Source of the DNA: Stentor roeselii
Taxonomy: Eukaryota; Ciliophora; Heterotrichea; Heterotrichida; Stentoridae
Length of the DNA: 64,000 nt
Assembly (NCBI GenBank): GCA_006503475.1
Contig: RSEH01000117.1
Location: forward strand, 1 to 64,000
Direction of reading: 5' to 3'
Part shown: piece by piece, positions 19,882-33,600 of the stretch
Position numbering within the stretch: position 1 is the stretch's first letter
Layout of the letters: every line of letters begins with the position of its first letter
Translations under genes and position numbers: made by a program
Notes under the pieces: model-generated
Databases searched by the model: none
What the model was told of the DNA's origin: nothing
The model's input: the letters and a program-made list of their open reading frames with translations, nothing else

Positions 19882-22800
19882 TTATTCATGAGTAATACCC
19901 TCAATTTTAACAACGCTTGTAATTACTGCAGTCTCTGGATGAATCAATTTTTTAGCCTTATTGCAGATTCTTTTGGAAATTTTGACAAAATTAAAAACTG
20001 CATCTATTAAATTGAAAATTGCATTATTGATCAAGGCTGATATGATGAAATATATCAATATTTTTGTATTTTTTAAAGTTTTTGATGATTCTGTTGATAA
20101 AGTATAAAGAGTGAACAAATGAAACCCAAGAACAATAATTTCATTCAAAAAATGAAAAGCTAAACTTTTAATGCTTTTAAAAGGACGAACAACAATCAAA
20201 TACAGTAAAACCTTTTTAAAACTTACATATAAAGAAAGTACAGAACTTATTGTGACTTGGAAAAAAGGTTGACTGGTGAACACAATTAAAACTGATAAAA
20301 TCATTCTTCTTATAACGTAAATAATGTAAAAAGCAGCACTTGATATTCCATTAAAGTTAAACTCTTGAAGAATTTCACTAAACGATTCATGATTTTGATT
20401 AAAATTGAAAATCTTGAAGATATGATATATAATAAGTCCAAGAGAAAATACTTGGATAAACTAAATAAACCTTACTATTGAAATGCATCCAATAATAACA
20501 TCAAAGTAAGAAGCTAGACTTCCTATTTCTGTATATTTTATCGAAATCATACTAAAAATACTTAAGTCGAAGATAAACTGAACAAAAAACCTTAAAAAAT
20601 AATTGTACTTTACTTTAGACTTCAAAAAATTCCCTATTATTTTCAGCTTCATGCTGTTCATTTTCACGAAAACAGCTGAAATCACAGAAAGGATGATTAA
20701 AACTGACAAAATAATAAAATGATTCAAGGAATTAACAAAAAAATAGCTACCCTGTATTCCAAACTTTGAATATTTTTGTGGAAGGTTCTGCTTTTGATCA
20801 ATGAATTTTGGAAGAAAATTAGGTAGTTTGGTTTGAGATTGTAAACTATTTACAAAATTTGAAAATTCGGAATGGAAATCAATATCGAAAAGCATAAAAT
20901 TCATGAAAAGTTCAACCATGTTCAAGAAATTAAATAATCCAACTGGATTCATGGCTAATAAAGCAGATCCTATTGAAATACTTCCACTAGCAGTTGAACT
21001 AGATTTTCCTATAGTTGATGCAGCTTTTACTTCTATTACAGCAATTGTATCTTGATTTGAAATTTCATATAGTTTTCCTTCTAAAGTTTTAGTTCCTAAC
21101 AAGAAGTTTTCAACAGAAATTATTTCATCTAAAAATTTTAAATGTAGATGATTGTCAGACTTTTGATTGATGGAATCAGAGATTTTCAAATCACAATAAA
21201 AGCTTTCCATATCATCTGTCATAATTTTGAAATCAACCAAATTTTTATTTATTTTAACTTCCATTGAATCAGTATTGAGCAGAGTTCTTAACTTGTACTC
21301 AAACTTAATCAAAAAAGAATTATTTTCATAAATCATTAATTTGGCATAAAACAAAATTCTCTCACAAACACTAACTTTGAGTTTAAATCCTTGAAGACAT
21401 TTACAAGATTTCTCAGAATCAAGTTCAAAGTTTTCCTGACATTCAAAACACTTTTTTATAGACTCACAAGAATTGCAAAATTGTGAACAGTTCTCACAAG
21501 TACGAGAAGAACTACTGTAAAACTGAGAAGTACTGCAAGCAAAACAAGAGTTATTCCTGAGTTGAAAGCCTGACTCACATTCTAAACATTCATTTAAGTC
21601 AAGGTTATTGCACTTCAAGCATTTTTCTTTTTTGCACTTTTGACACAACTCACTGTCGAGACATCCTTGCTGACAGTCTTTTGGGCAAGAAGTGCATTGA
21701 AAAAATTCATCTTGGAACTGGTTTAATTCGCATGCATCTAAACATTGGTTGAAGAATTTTGGCATCAATTGGCAACCCACAATGGAATCTGAAATGAATG
21801 ATTCTATTGATTTGAAAGTGTTGAAAATTTCAAGTGAAAATATATAACCTTGGAAAAAATCAGAGTTTCTTGAACCTATGAATAATGATGAATTTGTTGA
21901 ATCTTTATAAGGAAAATGAGAGAGCGAAGTGGTTTTCTGAGGGTTTTTATTTATAATTGTGATTAAGTCACTGGTTTCTGAGTAGTTCAAACCAAGAACT
22001 AGATGATTCCAGGTTGATGTTAAGAATTGATCGGATATTATTGTGTTTATTTCTTTCTGGTTTAGATTTAGTGAGAAAATGATGCTAGAGTCAAGTTGAA
22101 TAACAAATGAAAACTCATCTGAAGTGAAAAATTCAAGAATTTGAGAATTTTTTAGAGCTTTTATCCAAATATAAACAAAGAATGTAGGACCGATAATTGT
22201 TTGCTTTCCTTGAGGAGTGAATTTAATGCAAGTATTTTCTCCATTAAAATAAATTCCTTTCTTGTTCATTGTTATTATTTTTGATTCTTCTGAACAAAGA
22301 TTTGCAAATTGCTTAGTGTTTAACTCTAGCAAAGTAGGTAAGTTACCATCAAACCTGAACATTAATGCAATTAAATTTCCAGAATTGCATTTTGAATCTA
22401 CGGAATAATAACCAAGAGGACAAGTTTCATAACACATCGAGTTTAGTATAAAGTTAGAGCATTTTTTACACTCAAAATAAAGTTCTGATGAGCACTCTAA
22501 ACATGGTTCTTTACATTTTATACAATTATTACCATGCTTGTAATAGGATGTATTGTATAAGCAGGTTTTGTTTTCTGATAAATAAGATCCTTCTTTGCAT
22601 GAAAGGCAATCTGTCTGTAGATAAGACCTACATGTGCCACATGATTCATGGCATTTTTCACATGAAATGTTATTAAGATAGAACCCATCTTCGCACATGC
22701 ATCTTCCAATTGTATTTTCTTTACAAGTAGAGCAGTTAGAAGCGTCTATAAATCGATCTTTACACTGACAAACTCCACTTGAATTTTTTTCCATATAGGG

Positions 22801-25800
22801 TAAGCATCTAATGCAGTCAGTTTTATTAGGCCCTAAACAAGTTGAGCAGTCAGGATGACAAGCATAGCAAATCCCAAGTCTTTCAAAAAACCCATCTATG
22901 CAAGAGCAGGATGAGTTAAAAAGATTCATGTGATTTGATAGATTACAATACAAGCACGATTCGTTAACTAAGAAGTAATTCTCTTTACATTGACAGGTTT
23001 TGTTACTTTCAATTAAATTGTAGTTATTTCTACAAGAAACACAATTGTTTATGGAACCTTCTGAGCACTCCAAGCAAGATGAATGACACTTCGAGCAGTT
23101 CATGTTTTTCAAAAACGAGCCGGATGGGCAAACACAAGAATTGTTTTGAAGAACGAACGGAGCAGCACATGCTTGACATGAATCGTTATTTGTACATAAT
23201 GAACATGAATATTTGCATTGAAAACAAGAATTGTTCAACTTATAAAAGCCAGGAAGGCAGTCACAAGTATTATTGATTAACTTATGGTTTGATGAACAAG
23301 AAGAACATTCGTTTTTACTTGGTCCAGAACAATTTTCACAGCTTTGATCGCATGGGTAGCATGTATTATTTAGTAAATAGTAATTTATATTACACAAACA
23401 CTCTCCATTCAAGAATGTCATATTATTTTTACATGTTAAACATTGATCTGAGTTATTACATGAATGACATTCATTTTTACATTTCACACAAGTATCTAAA
23501 CTTGAATTCCAAAAGTATCCATCAACACATACACATTTACCAGATATATATGCACAGTTATTTTTACACACTTTACATGAACTAGTGTAATTTTCACAAA
23601 TATCGCAAAGACTATCAAGACACAAAGAACACCCTTGACCTCTTGCACATCCTTTTTCACATTTGCTTTCACACTGCTGGCAAGTCAAGTTATCAAAATA
23701 ATGATCAAAGCTGCAATTCCAAACACATTTAGTAACTAAAGTTTGATTGCAAATAGTGTACACTGAATCCGATGTTTTTTCATTCTCAGGATAGCCTAAA
23801 TAAAACATATAAATAAACCCTTGAAAGCCTTTTACCTTGCTACCAATGAAAAGTTCTGATAATTCATCTGCATATGAATATTCTGGAATGTAAATATACT
23901 TTAAAGAAACAATTGGCAAATAAATACCAACTGCTAAAGATGTGAATGATGGCTTGAGATTAAGAAAGTAAAGTAACCATTGCTCATAAACATTTAAGGA
24001 CCATGTTTCAATTGTTTTATTTAAAAATATCAGTTGACCAGAAGTCGAAAGTGACATATTAGCTTTTTGGAGTATGAGGCCTTGCTTGATTTGTCTCAGC
24101 CAAAAACCGAAACAGATTGAATGAGGCAATAAAATTGAATTAGTGTATATATATGATGATTCTGTAAAGTAAAATCCACGATTTTTACTTGGTATAGGGT
24201 TAAAAGCTAATTGATTCGAATTATTATGTTGGTAGTACTTAATCGAGGCATTTTCTAAAAGTATTGATGTATTAGTGAACTCAACCTTTGAAATAATCTT
24301 TCCTGAAAAGGTTACAGTGCAGTTCGACCCTGAAATCGCAAATCTTACTGGGCACTGAGAATAACACATATAATCTAATAAGTAATATCCTGTATCACAT
24401 TCTAAACAATTATGTCTATATTTCTGAAAACAATCTGTACATGTTGGATAGCAACATACTGATTTATTCTTACTTAACTTTAATCCTGATAAGCAAGGGT
24501 CATATGAGTTATTTTTTGTGCAGTTCGAGTAAAAATCGATACATTTTTCACATGCAAGACTGTTACAAACATTACAAGTTCCCCAGGTAGTGCATCCAGA
24601 GACACAGTCACTTTCACATTTATAACTATTCACCTTATTAGGATGAGTAAAAGTGTCATTATCTGTTTTCCAAAGGCAGGTTGAACTATTCTCTACCGAA
24701 GAGCAAATAATGAAACTAGAGTTAAAATCTGAAACCAAATAAGGAAAAATACTGATCCTATATATTATAAGCTCTGATTTAGGATTTACCAAGAACCTAC
24801 TCAGACTATCATAAAAGGCGTATCCAGGATAGGATTCATAATAAATAAGTCTCAAATCACAATAAGCTCGAATTTTAGTTTCACTATTTTTGAACTCCAC
24901 ACTAATCCCTGAAAACCTCCATCCTTGGGCGTAACAAAAGGGCCGAATTGATCTTATTATAAAGTTTTCATGATCGCTAAGCCTAAGCGATGCGCTAGAG
25001 TCACTTGATATATTGAGTCTATCTTTTTGTATGAAATGTTTTGTCTCAGAATAAGTCCAGGCAACTATCGTGAAATTTGCATTTAGTACAGTTTCAACTG
25101 ACTCAAGAAAAGTTCTTCCATTGAAGTAAAGACCTCTTTGCTTCAAAGGGACAGGGTCATCGAATTCAGGAGAGTTCATAAAATAATAAGTCGATTCATT
25201 TGCTCCACTTCTGAAAAAGTCCCCATAGACTCCTTTAGACTCATTGAAGGTTATTATCTTTGCTTCAGATAAAAGAGGTCCAGAGAGACATAACCCTCCG
25301 CTGATTGAAAAGCCGTCGATGCATGAAGAGCATTGAAATCCACTTCCAACGGAACAGTTTCTTCCTTCAACACACATATGAAGATCGTTATTTTCACAAG
25401 AAGTGCATTCCTCAGGACCGTACCCGGAGCAGGTTAAACATTTTTGTGAATAGCAGAGATTTGAAGAGTTTCTAGAACAAGGAGGCCATGTGTTAGTTGT
25501 TGGGCATTTAAAACAGTTATCAAACATAGAATATTGGTTGATGTCGCAAGGGGTATCAAAGGATAAATGCTTGTAACTAATTTCGTTAAAGATACTTGCG
25601 AAATAAACGAATCCAGTGAAGGAATCATTGCTCAATGTGCCGAAAAGATAACTGATTTCGTTATAAGGAACCCTGAATTCAACATCAGAAACAGTATTAA
25701 GAATATTTGTTCCAAAAGTCACTGTCACTGAGTTTAAATCTTGTGAATTTCTTATTGAAATTGAAGTCCATTGCCAGTAGTTTTGGGGATACTCAAAGCT

Positions 25801-26322
25801 TTTTATTAAAAATCCCGAAGTAGTGGTGTAATTAATTTCCACGAAACAGTCTCTGTTCAAGTAAAAAATCCTAAAGAAAGTTATCGAGCCTTTCATCACT
25901 TTAAAAACTTCTCCATCATAAAAAGTCTTCAAATATGCTAAGAATCGAAAGTCGGGTGCTAAAAGATTCCCGGAATGATCGACTAATCCACTTTTATTGT
26001 GAAATAAAAATCCTTGAAACTTACTCGGCACGGGTGTTAATCGACTTGAATTGTCGAACTGAATGTTTAAAGGATGACTGAAGGTTTTGAACTTATTTGC
26101 AGAAAATGTTGAAAATTTGTAAAAATCTGCAATAAAAACTTGAAGTTTATCTCCGGCCTTGCAGGATGAGTTTGATGTGATCTGGAATCCTGCTGGACAA
26201 TAGGGAAGGCAACTTTTATTTAGGTAGACTAAGCCTTCTGTGCACGCGGTGCATGTGCTGGTTTGGCAGAAAAGGTTAGAGCTTAGAGCTGAGACAAGAT
26301 AAAATAATAGTCCTATAGACAT
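19882..26322 (-). CDS. Giant Cys-rich/laminin-G-like polytopic surface protein (copy 2)
   Basis: Two exons, 26322-20476 and 20460-19882, about 2,141 aa. It has the same domain order as copy 1: signal peptide (MSIGLLFYLVSALSSNLFC), LamG-like folds alternating with furin/EGF-like Cys arrays, and a polytopic C-terminus whose last segments are encoded by exon 2 (FIQVFSLGLIIY...). N-terminal residues 1-650 and C-terminal residues from about 1650 differ from copy 1 by many substitutions. The middle is the same protein sequence apart from a few residues near the tract borders. Intron position and phase are conserved. The upstream regulatory block is present but its TGACGTAA core is altered. Role as for copy 1: a surface receptor or adhesion protein by architecture, ligand unknown. 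Confidence 0.85.
20461..20475 (-). other. 15-nt micro-intron
   Basis: Minus-strand GTAAGGTTTATTTAG, at the same site as in copy 1, with two base changes (C>G and T at position 7). It ends with an in-frame TAG and has A at position 10. Confidence 0.9.
21532..23997 (-). repeat. Tract identical to 13656-16121 (gene-conversion tract, copy 2)
   Basis: Partner of the tract in copy 1. Between the tract and about 24440, and between about 21195 and 21531, similarity stays high with scattered differences. The no-difference core is therefore nested in a more slowly fading zone. Confidence 0.85.
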
Positions 26323-27660
26323 TTGTTATGGTGTTTTCATTATTAAATTCTCCAGGTATGTTTTTTACTCGGAATTCAATTACTCTTATTGAGAAAAATT
26401 TTAATCTTGATGGGTCATCAGCAAATTTTTTTGAAAAATAAAGAAAGAGAAAACTTTTGAAGGATATTATAGCCTTGTTTGAAGAATTTTAAATTTGAAC
26501 AAAAATTTTAATTTTCATAAACTATTTACTTATGTCTTTTGTTGAATTTGCTTTGTAAACTATTTACTCGACAAATTTTCATGTCTTCTGTTTAATTTGC
26601 ATAAGAAGGCTTAAAATTACGAATCATCTTCAAATGTTAAATATTACAAGGATTTAATCTTTATGTATTATCCCTTAAAAAGTATGAGATATTAAGATGA
26701 TGTCTGAGAGAAGGATATAATAGAATCCTTAATTCCTTCTATAAATACTCATGCAGTAATTCTAAGACTTAATAACCTAATTCAGATTAAACATCAAATA
26801 TTTATTATAAACTTTTGAGCAAAATCAAAACTTTTTCTGATGAAAAATTGTAGTTTTGATGAATAGTACTAACATTTAAGATAAAAAGACTTAAAAAAAC
26901 ATGAATACTTTTTATATAATCTCAGTAGTTGTTGAGAATTCAAAATATTTGATAATTTATCAAAAGTCAAGAAAACAAAAATTGATTTATTACCATTTTC
27001 CTCATTACTTTAGTATATATACAAATAATTTAGTGAACTCAAGATTTTCTCAGCAGATTTTAAGAGATTCAACGATCTATTTATTAATTGAATTCAAATT
27101 TTATCGCCTTAAGATATTGGAATGCTGAGATATCCTAGCATTATTAAGGTTAATAGTAAGAATAAATTCAATTCTGGAAATTATTAACATTTTATTACTG
27201 AGACCTTAAATATTTGATAAAGAGTTCGAGAAAAAACTAATTTTATTATTTCAGGATCTATTTTTTGGGTTAAGTAATATTTTCTGTGCTTCTCCATAAA
27301 CCTACTTCTTGTGATAATTAAAATCTAATAAAAAAATTATTGGTATAAGAGAATGACTTTCAATATAATAAAGATAATACTTTAAAGATCTTAAGGATAA
27401 GAATCATCTTATTTGAATGCTTGAATAAAAAATCACAACTCATATAAGTCTTTAAAAAAACTAGTAAAATAATCAAAAACTTTTATAAAATCACCCAAAA
27501 AAATTAAAAGGATTTAAAAAATCAAATAATTTTATCAATCTAAATCCAAATAGTCTTAAATAAATTTCATTCATATCTCACTGTAGACATTATAAGTCTT
27601 GACCTAAAACTAATCTAAAAATATTAAATAGCCCAAAAGTTTATAAATCAAGTAATAAAT
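26323..27660. other. Divergent intergenic region, AT-rich
   Basis: Holds the promoter side of copy 2 (ATTAAATTCTCCAGGT at 26341-26356) and of the plus-strand WD40 gene at 27661. A 75-codon open frame at 26901-27128 has AT-driven composition and no recognisable similarity. I see nothing else. Confidence 0.4.
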
Positions 27661-29721
27661 ATGAATTGCCAGGACTGTACCCAAACTCCATCCTTCTTAT
27701 GTCAATGCTCAAACATTTTCTTCTGCAAAGCCCATTTCAGCGACCATCTGTTAACTCCAGGCAATCACCGATTCGATCGATTATTCATCACTTTAAATCC
27801 ATTCGAAAAGACAAAGCTCGAACTCGAACTAACCAAAAGACTATCAAATCTCAATCATCTAAAAAAGTCCTTAACCATCATAACCGAAAACCTTATAAAT
27901 CAAATCCAAAACCAATATCAAAAGCAAATAAAATCGATAAATGAAATGATGAAAAATTACAAAAGAACAAAAAATCAAAAAGAATTCAAAACTTCAGAGA
28001 TTGAAGAAATCAAGAACTTGATCAAGACAGAAATGATCATCTTCAAGCCCTGTGCTGAAGAATTAACCAGCGAAATCACCTCCTTTTATTCAAAGATCCT
28101 CACAAAGATAGAGCCTAATCCACTGTCAGAAAAATTGATTTTAACACAAAACTTCCTCAAAACTCACAACGGAGGGTTTTTTTGTTTGGCCCTTTCGAAT
28201 GATGAGAAAACTCTGATCACTGGGTCTGAAGACACAACAGTCAGGGTCTGGGACTTGACTCAAATGAAACAAATGGCTTGTCTCGTTGAACATTCAGCGC
28301 CGGTTAACTGTTTGGCTTTGTCTGATGATAAGACTTGCGCACTTAGTGGATCTTTTGATAGAAAAATGATTTTGTGGGACTTAAAAGAATATTCTTTGAA
28401 AAATAGGTTTTTTGGACATCAAGGGCCTATTTGTAGTGTTAATTTCTGTAGATATCAAGGAATTGCTTTATCGGCAAGTAGGGTCAAAGAGATCTTCTTG
28501 TGGGATCTTCAATCAGGTAGTGTTATCAAGAGAATTATTACCGGGGATAATATTTATCATGGTATTGTTTCAGAAAATAACTTTATTGTTGCTACGAATA
28601 TATTTGTTGAGATCTGGGATTTAGATTCTTATACAAAAACCCACTCGTTCCAAGCCCACAGCCAGCGAATTTTATCACTATCAATGACCTCAAACAAGTC
28701 TTTCATAATCACAGGTTCAGAAGACAAGCTGGTAAATGTCTGGTACTCAAAAACTCAATTCGCAAGTCTTCAAGGCCACAAAGGTCCAGTCCGTTCAGTT
28801 TCAGGTACTTCAAATGAAGACTTAATTCTCTCCTGTTCGGAAGACCTTCTGATAATTCTCTGGAGTTTATCGCTTAAAACCTCAATTCAAGTCTTCGCCA
28901 ATCATTCTGGGCCAGTCTACGGCATCAAATCATTCAACGACCAAATAATTTCTGTTTCTCAAGACAGCTTTATAAGCATCTCAAGTCTTTCTTCAAAAAA
29001 ATGCGAGCGGTACTTTAGTTTGAAACCATTTCGAGTGAATTCTGAAATAATAACAGAAAAAATAGTCGCTTATGCATATTTAAATGATGTTATCATCGAG
29101 GACTTTATGCAAGTGGAATTTCAAAGAGTCCTTAAAGGGCATTTAAATCCTGTTGGCGTTCTTTGTCTATCGTCGAAGAAGAATTTTTTGATTAGCACTT
29201 CGAGTGGAGGGAAAAAGAACTTGATTGTTTGGGACCTTCAGGAATTTTCTATTCGAAATGAACTTATTGGACATGAATATTCAGTTTTGTGTGTTGATAT
29301 CTCGAAAGATGACTTGATAGCAGTGAGTGGTGACAAAAGTGGACAGCTAATGCTTTGGGATCTTCAGGACTATAGCCTACTAAGAGTATTTAAAGGTCAC
29401 TCAGGGCAAATTCTTACGATAAAAATATCTGGGAATAAAAAATATGCAGTTTCAGCAGGATTTGATAAAATCGTCTATATTTGGAATATCCTTAGCAATT
29501 GTTTACATGCAAAATTAATTGGACATCTGGAAATTATCTGGAAGGTTTCTTTCACCCTTGATGATCTATTTGTTGTCTCTGCTGATAATTACCATGGAAT
29601 TCATGTATGGAATATTGAGAATAAAACTTCTGTGTTACAGATTAATTCACTTAATGAAGCAAATTTGTGGCTTGAACGAAACAAAGAGATTAAGGCTGAT
29701 TTTATTAAATACTTAAGTTAG
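27661..29721 (+). CDS. B-box-like zinc finger / coiled-coil / WD40 protein
   Basis: 686 aa, uninterrupted. Residues 1-40 carry a compact zinc finger (MNCQDCTQTPSFLCQC...CKAHFSDHLL). Residues 45-140 are helical with many K/N/Q (LIKTEMIIFKPCAEELTSEI). From about residue 170 there are around a dozen WD40 repeats (LITGSEDTTVRVWDL, CALSGSFDRKMILWDL, FIITGSEDKLVNVWYS, LIVWDLQEF, LMLWDLQDYSLLRVF, YAVSAGFDKIVYIWNI), enough for two propellers. One blade near residues 440-470 lacks its W-D ending. A cytosolic scaffold or ubiquitin-pathway adaptor is the usual role for such proteins, but the partner cannot be read from the sequence. It is a relative of the genes at 1-242, 5757 and 58632 through its N-terminus. 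Confidence 0.88.
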   Translation: MNCQDCTQTPSFLCQCSNIFFCKAHFSDHLLTPGNHRFDRLFITLNPFEKTKLELELTKRLSNLNHLKKSLTIITENLINQIQNQYQKQIKSINEMMKNYKRTKNQKEFKTSEIEEIKNLIKTEMIIFKPCAEELTSEITSFYSKILTKIEPNPLSEKLILTQNFLKTHNGGFFCLALSNDEKTLITGSEDTTVRVWDLTQMKQMACLVEHSAPVNCLALSDDKTCALSGSFDRKMILWDLKEYSLKNRFFGHQGPICSVNFCRYQGIALSASRVKEIFLWDLQSGSVIKRIITGDNIYHGIVSENNFIVATNIFVEIWDLDSYTKTHSFQAHSQRILSLSMTSNKSFIITGSEDKLVNVWYSKTQFASLQGHKGPVRSVSGTSNEDLILSCSEDLLIILWSLSLKTSIQVFANHSGPVYGIKSFNDQIISVSQDSFISISSLSSKKCERYFSLKPFRVNSEIITEKIVAYAYLNDVIIEDFMQVEFQRVLKGHLNPVGVLCLSSKKNFLISTSSGGKKNLIVWDLQEFSIRNELIGHEYSVLCVDISKDDLIAVSGDKSGQLMLWDLQDYSLLRVFKGHSGQILTIKISGNKKYAVSAGFDKIVYIWNILSNCLHAKLIGHLEIIWKVSFTLDDLFVVSADNYHGIHVWNIENKTSVLQINSLNEANLWLERNKEIKADFIKYLS

Positions 29722-30651
29722 ATAGATTGGAATAATCTCAAGCTTAGGACTAATTGAAGTATTTCATTATTTTAATTAAGGTCAATTATAGAGTATTTAG
29801 CAGAATGATTTCCATATTGGTTGATATCATTCTAAAAAATTTCCTAATATTTATAACTAAATTTATTGAAATCCAATATTAAATTCCCCAAGATCGCTGA
29901 AAAAATAGCCAGGCAGCTCTAAGTTGAAAACAGCTTTAATTGAATGATTGTAGCTCACTACTCAAAAGAAACTTGATTTTAAATCAAAATAATTAATCTA
30001 AAAATATCTTTATTTTAGAAATTAATCATCTTAAAGCGATAATTACAAAAATTTCAAGTTTGAAGCAGAGTATGAATGACTCTTGAATTCATTCTAGCAT
30101 CTGCATTTTACCTAAGATAAACTAATAAAAAAATAGCTTTTCAAGTGATTGTAAATGATAATAAATTAAAATTTTTGAAAATCTACTCTCTTAGGATAAT
30201 TCAAAAACTTTTGAAGATAATAATTCAATATTACCTATATTAAGATAAAGTGACCATTATATATATAAAGGAGTATTCGAAGGTCACATGAAAAATTCAA
30301 TAAAAAATTTATCATTGAAGAGCCAATGATCCATTCGCGGATTTTATCAAGTTTTGAACTTAATTACTGCTTAACTTAAAAGCTATTGTGAAGATAACAA
30401 ATTCAAAAGGTAGGAGTAAAAATAATTATCATAAAGGGCATAAGTAAAATAATTTTTTTAAAGTTTATGAAAATCACGAGCGAATTGACTTGATTGTACT
30501 CAGGCTTCACTACTTATTCTTGTAATTAATACTTCTATGATCTTTAAGTTATAAAGTTTTAATTATTCCCAAGAAAAAAAAATTTTAAACTACTTAACTT
30601 TGGCATTGGACTAATTAAACTCAAAGTGTTAATCAATCTCAAGGCGAATTA
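29722..30651. other. Intergenic, AT-rich
   Basis: 930 bases between two plus-strand genes. No coding frame or repeat that I can support; presumably the terminator of the WD40 gene and the promoter of the LNR protein gene. Confidence 0.4.
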
Positions 30652-33600
30652 ATGGATATAATGATATTTTTACTACTTTTGGGTATTTCTGAGGGCTCTG
30701 TCTTCAGTCATGAAAACTCGAAATGTTTAAGTATCTACAAGGGTGATCTTATTTGTGATATAGGCTGCATGAACTATGAGAATTCTTTCGATTCACCGAA
30801 AGATATGTCTTTATCAGTCTTCGAGTTGTTTAATGCTTCTGACTGCTACTTTAACTGCACAGCCGGGAACTGCAATTACGCAAACCTTTTAGCTGAGTAT
30901 AAAAACGGTGACTGCGACGGGAAGTGCAACACTAAAGAGTGTGGCTGGGTCTTAGGAAAATGCGGATTCTGTGAAGCCGGGTGCACTGAAGCCATGTTAA
31001 AAAACTCAAAACTCGACCCACGCTGCGACACAGACTCCTGCTTCTTCGACAACAACCAAGGCGGGTGGTGCGCTAAAGACTGCAAATACGAAGACCTGAC
31101 AAGTGAAGTAAAGGTCTCAGCCTGCAATAATAAGAACTGCAGTTATCAAAATGGAAAATTCCTTGAACCTGTACCTAATTGCAAATGTAATAAACTCCAG
31201 ATGGAAAACGGAATATGTGATGAAGAATGTGATAACCAAGAATGCAATTACGATGGCCAAGAATGTATTTGTGCTGAAAAATGTACAACTGTTGAACTTT
31301 ACAGTGGAAATTGTGATACTTCTAGTCCTTGCTTTAAAAAATCTTGTAATTTCATGGGATGTCAAAGTGAAAGTAAATGTCAACCTTATATGCTTGGTGA
31401 TGGGAACTGTGATCATGAATGTAATTCTGAAGATTTTGAATATGATAGAGGTGACTGTCAATGTGCTAAGAACTGCCCGATGATGTTTGCAGATGGGAAA
31501 TGGACTGGAACAGCAAAGCCTTGTCAAGATGAATGCATGGTTGAATCTTGCATGTTTAGCACATATAACTGTGATGATACTTATAAACTTGAAATTGCGG
31601 TACTTACAACACTTTTATATAAAAGTTATGATAAAACTTATACAATTAAATATACAGATGAATGCTCCTTTGAAATATTAAAAAATTTCACTAAAAATAA
31701 TAAATGTGATAGTAAACATCCTTGCAATGTTAAAGAATTTTTATTTTGCAGAGGATTTTCTGAAAATAATGAAATGTATTGTGATAGATATGGCGAAAGT
31801 GGGTGCTTAATCAACTCGAAATATAACTATACTAGAAGGAACAGTATCAATTATCCTGATTTGGCAAAATTATATTCCACAGTTAACCAAAATATCAATG
31901 ATATATTTAATGCTGGTTTTTATTGGACCAAAGAAGGAAGTTTTAACAAGAATTCGCCATTGACTTTTGAAATTCAACCAAATGACACTCATGATTTATA
32001 CTTTGCATTTGTTAATTCTATTGCTCCATATGTGAAGATTATAGTTAAGTCAGGAGATCACGATTATAAACAACCAATTAATCCTGATTATATTAGTAGA
32101 AAAATTGATGAAAAAAGACCTCTATCATATGGATTAAACGACCTTACTCAATATGAGCTTACTATTGAAGGAGAGGGTGAAATCAAACCAAACATTTACA
32201 TAGAAAAAGATGTGTTATTTGATACGGAATTTTTAAAATTTAACTTAAAAAACATCAATTTTAATGGAAAAAAAATTTTAAATTCAAGCTGTACTGATGA
32301 AAGTTGTGAATATTGCTGGGCAGTAATTGAACAATCAAATGGAAAATTTAGAAATGATAAATATATTGAAGTGGATAATAAACCCTATTGTACAGATATA
32401 AACGATATCATTTTCAAACTTAAAGAGGTGGCTTTTAGCATCAGTGACTGCAAATTTTCAAACTTCCGGCATCAGCCAGATGCATTTATAGAGACCACCT
32501 CAACATTAACCATAAAAAACACAATATTTGAAAAGATCCAGCCCAAAAGTCAAAAAAGTATAATTTCAATAAAATGTGAAAAAAATAATTGTGAAGATAA
32601 AGCATTAACAATGGAAAATGTTACAATTACTGATCTTAACTATGGATATGAGCACACCTCTAAAGTCAATCAAGGCTACTTTTTAATTGCTGAAAATATT
32701 GGTGATATTCTACTTCAAAAATTACATTTCTCTTATGGAATGTCGATTTCATGTTCTGATTGTTATGGTTCAAAAGTTATGCTTTTCAAAAAAATTCAGG
32801 GATCAATCACAATTAAAGACTCCACGTTCGAAAACCTCTATCTTCAAGAACTTATAAGGGTAACCACATCAGAGCTCTTATACAATAAAATATTTGAGTA
32901 TGATATGTATGGTTATAAAAGAGTGCTGAATATGATACACTTAAATATAAATAATTGCAACTTTACAAATATATATTCTCAAGATGGACTAATTACATAT
33001 GAAATGGCTAATATAAAGCATAATATCAATATGAATAATTTAAGGTTTGAATCAATAGTTACAATGAAAAAAGGAATTTTATTTATTAAAAGTAGCAATA
33101 CTCCTACACAAAATGAATGTGAAGGTGGCCGGAAGTCATATGTAAACTTAGCATATAACAGAACCTTTGAACTTGAAAAACCTTTATTTATAAAAATTTC
33201 AAATTGCTTTCTTAATTCAATAATCACAGGATTAGCTGTAATCCATATTGAAAGTTATCCAAACATAAAAATCGAGAACTTTAATTTAGATTATGCAAGA
33301 ACCCCTACAAAAAGCGATCCTTATGAGTTCTCGATAAAAAACTTTAAAAAAGCGAATAAATATCTATCAATGTTTCCATCATCCTCATTATTTGAAAACT
33401 CTGAACTAGAAAGTATTTTCTATCTTCATAACATAAACTATGCAATATTCTCAAACTTAAACATAAAAAATATATCATCTGTATCAACTACTTTTTCAAT
33501 AATCTATGCAAATATCGTTAAAAATAACATCACTATAACAACCTACAGTCTTGCTGATATAAAAACAAATTCAACTATGGCAATCGCTGCTGAACTAATC

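Noticed and set aside
26901-27128. 75-codon plus-strand frame with ATG
   Set aside because: AT-driven composition, no homology signal and no neighbour context. Kept only as part of the intergenic note.
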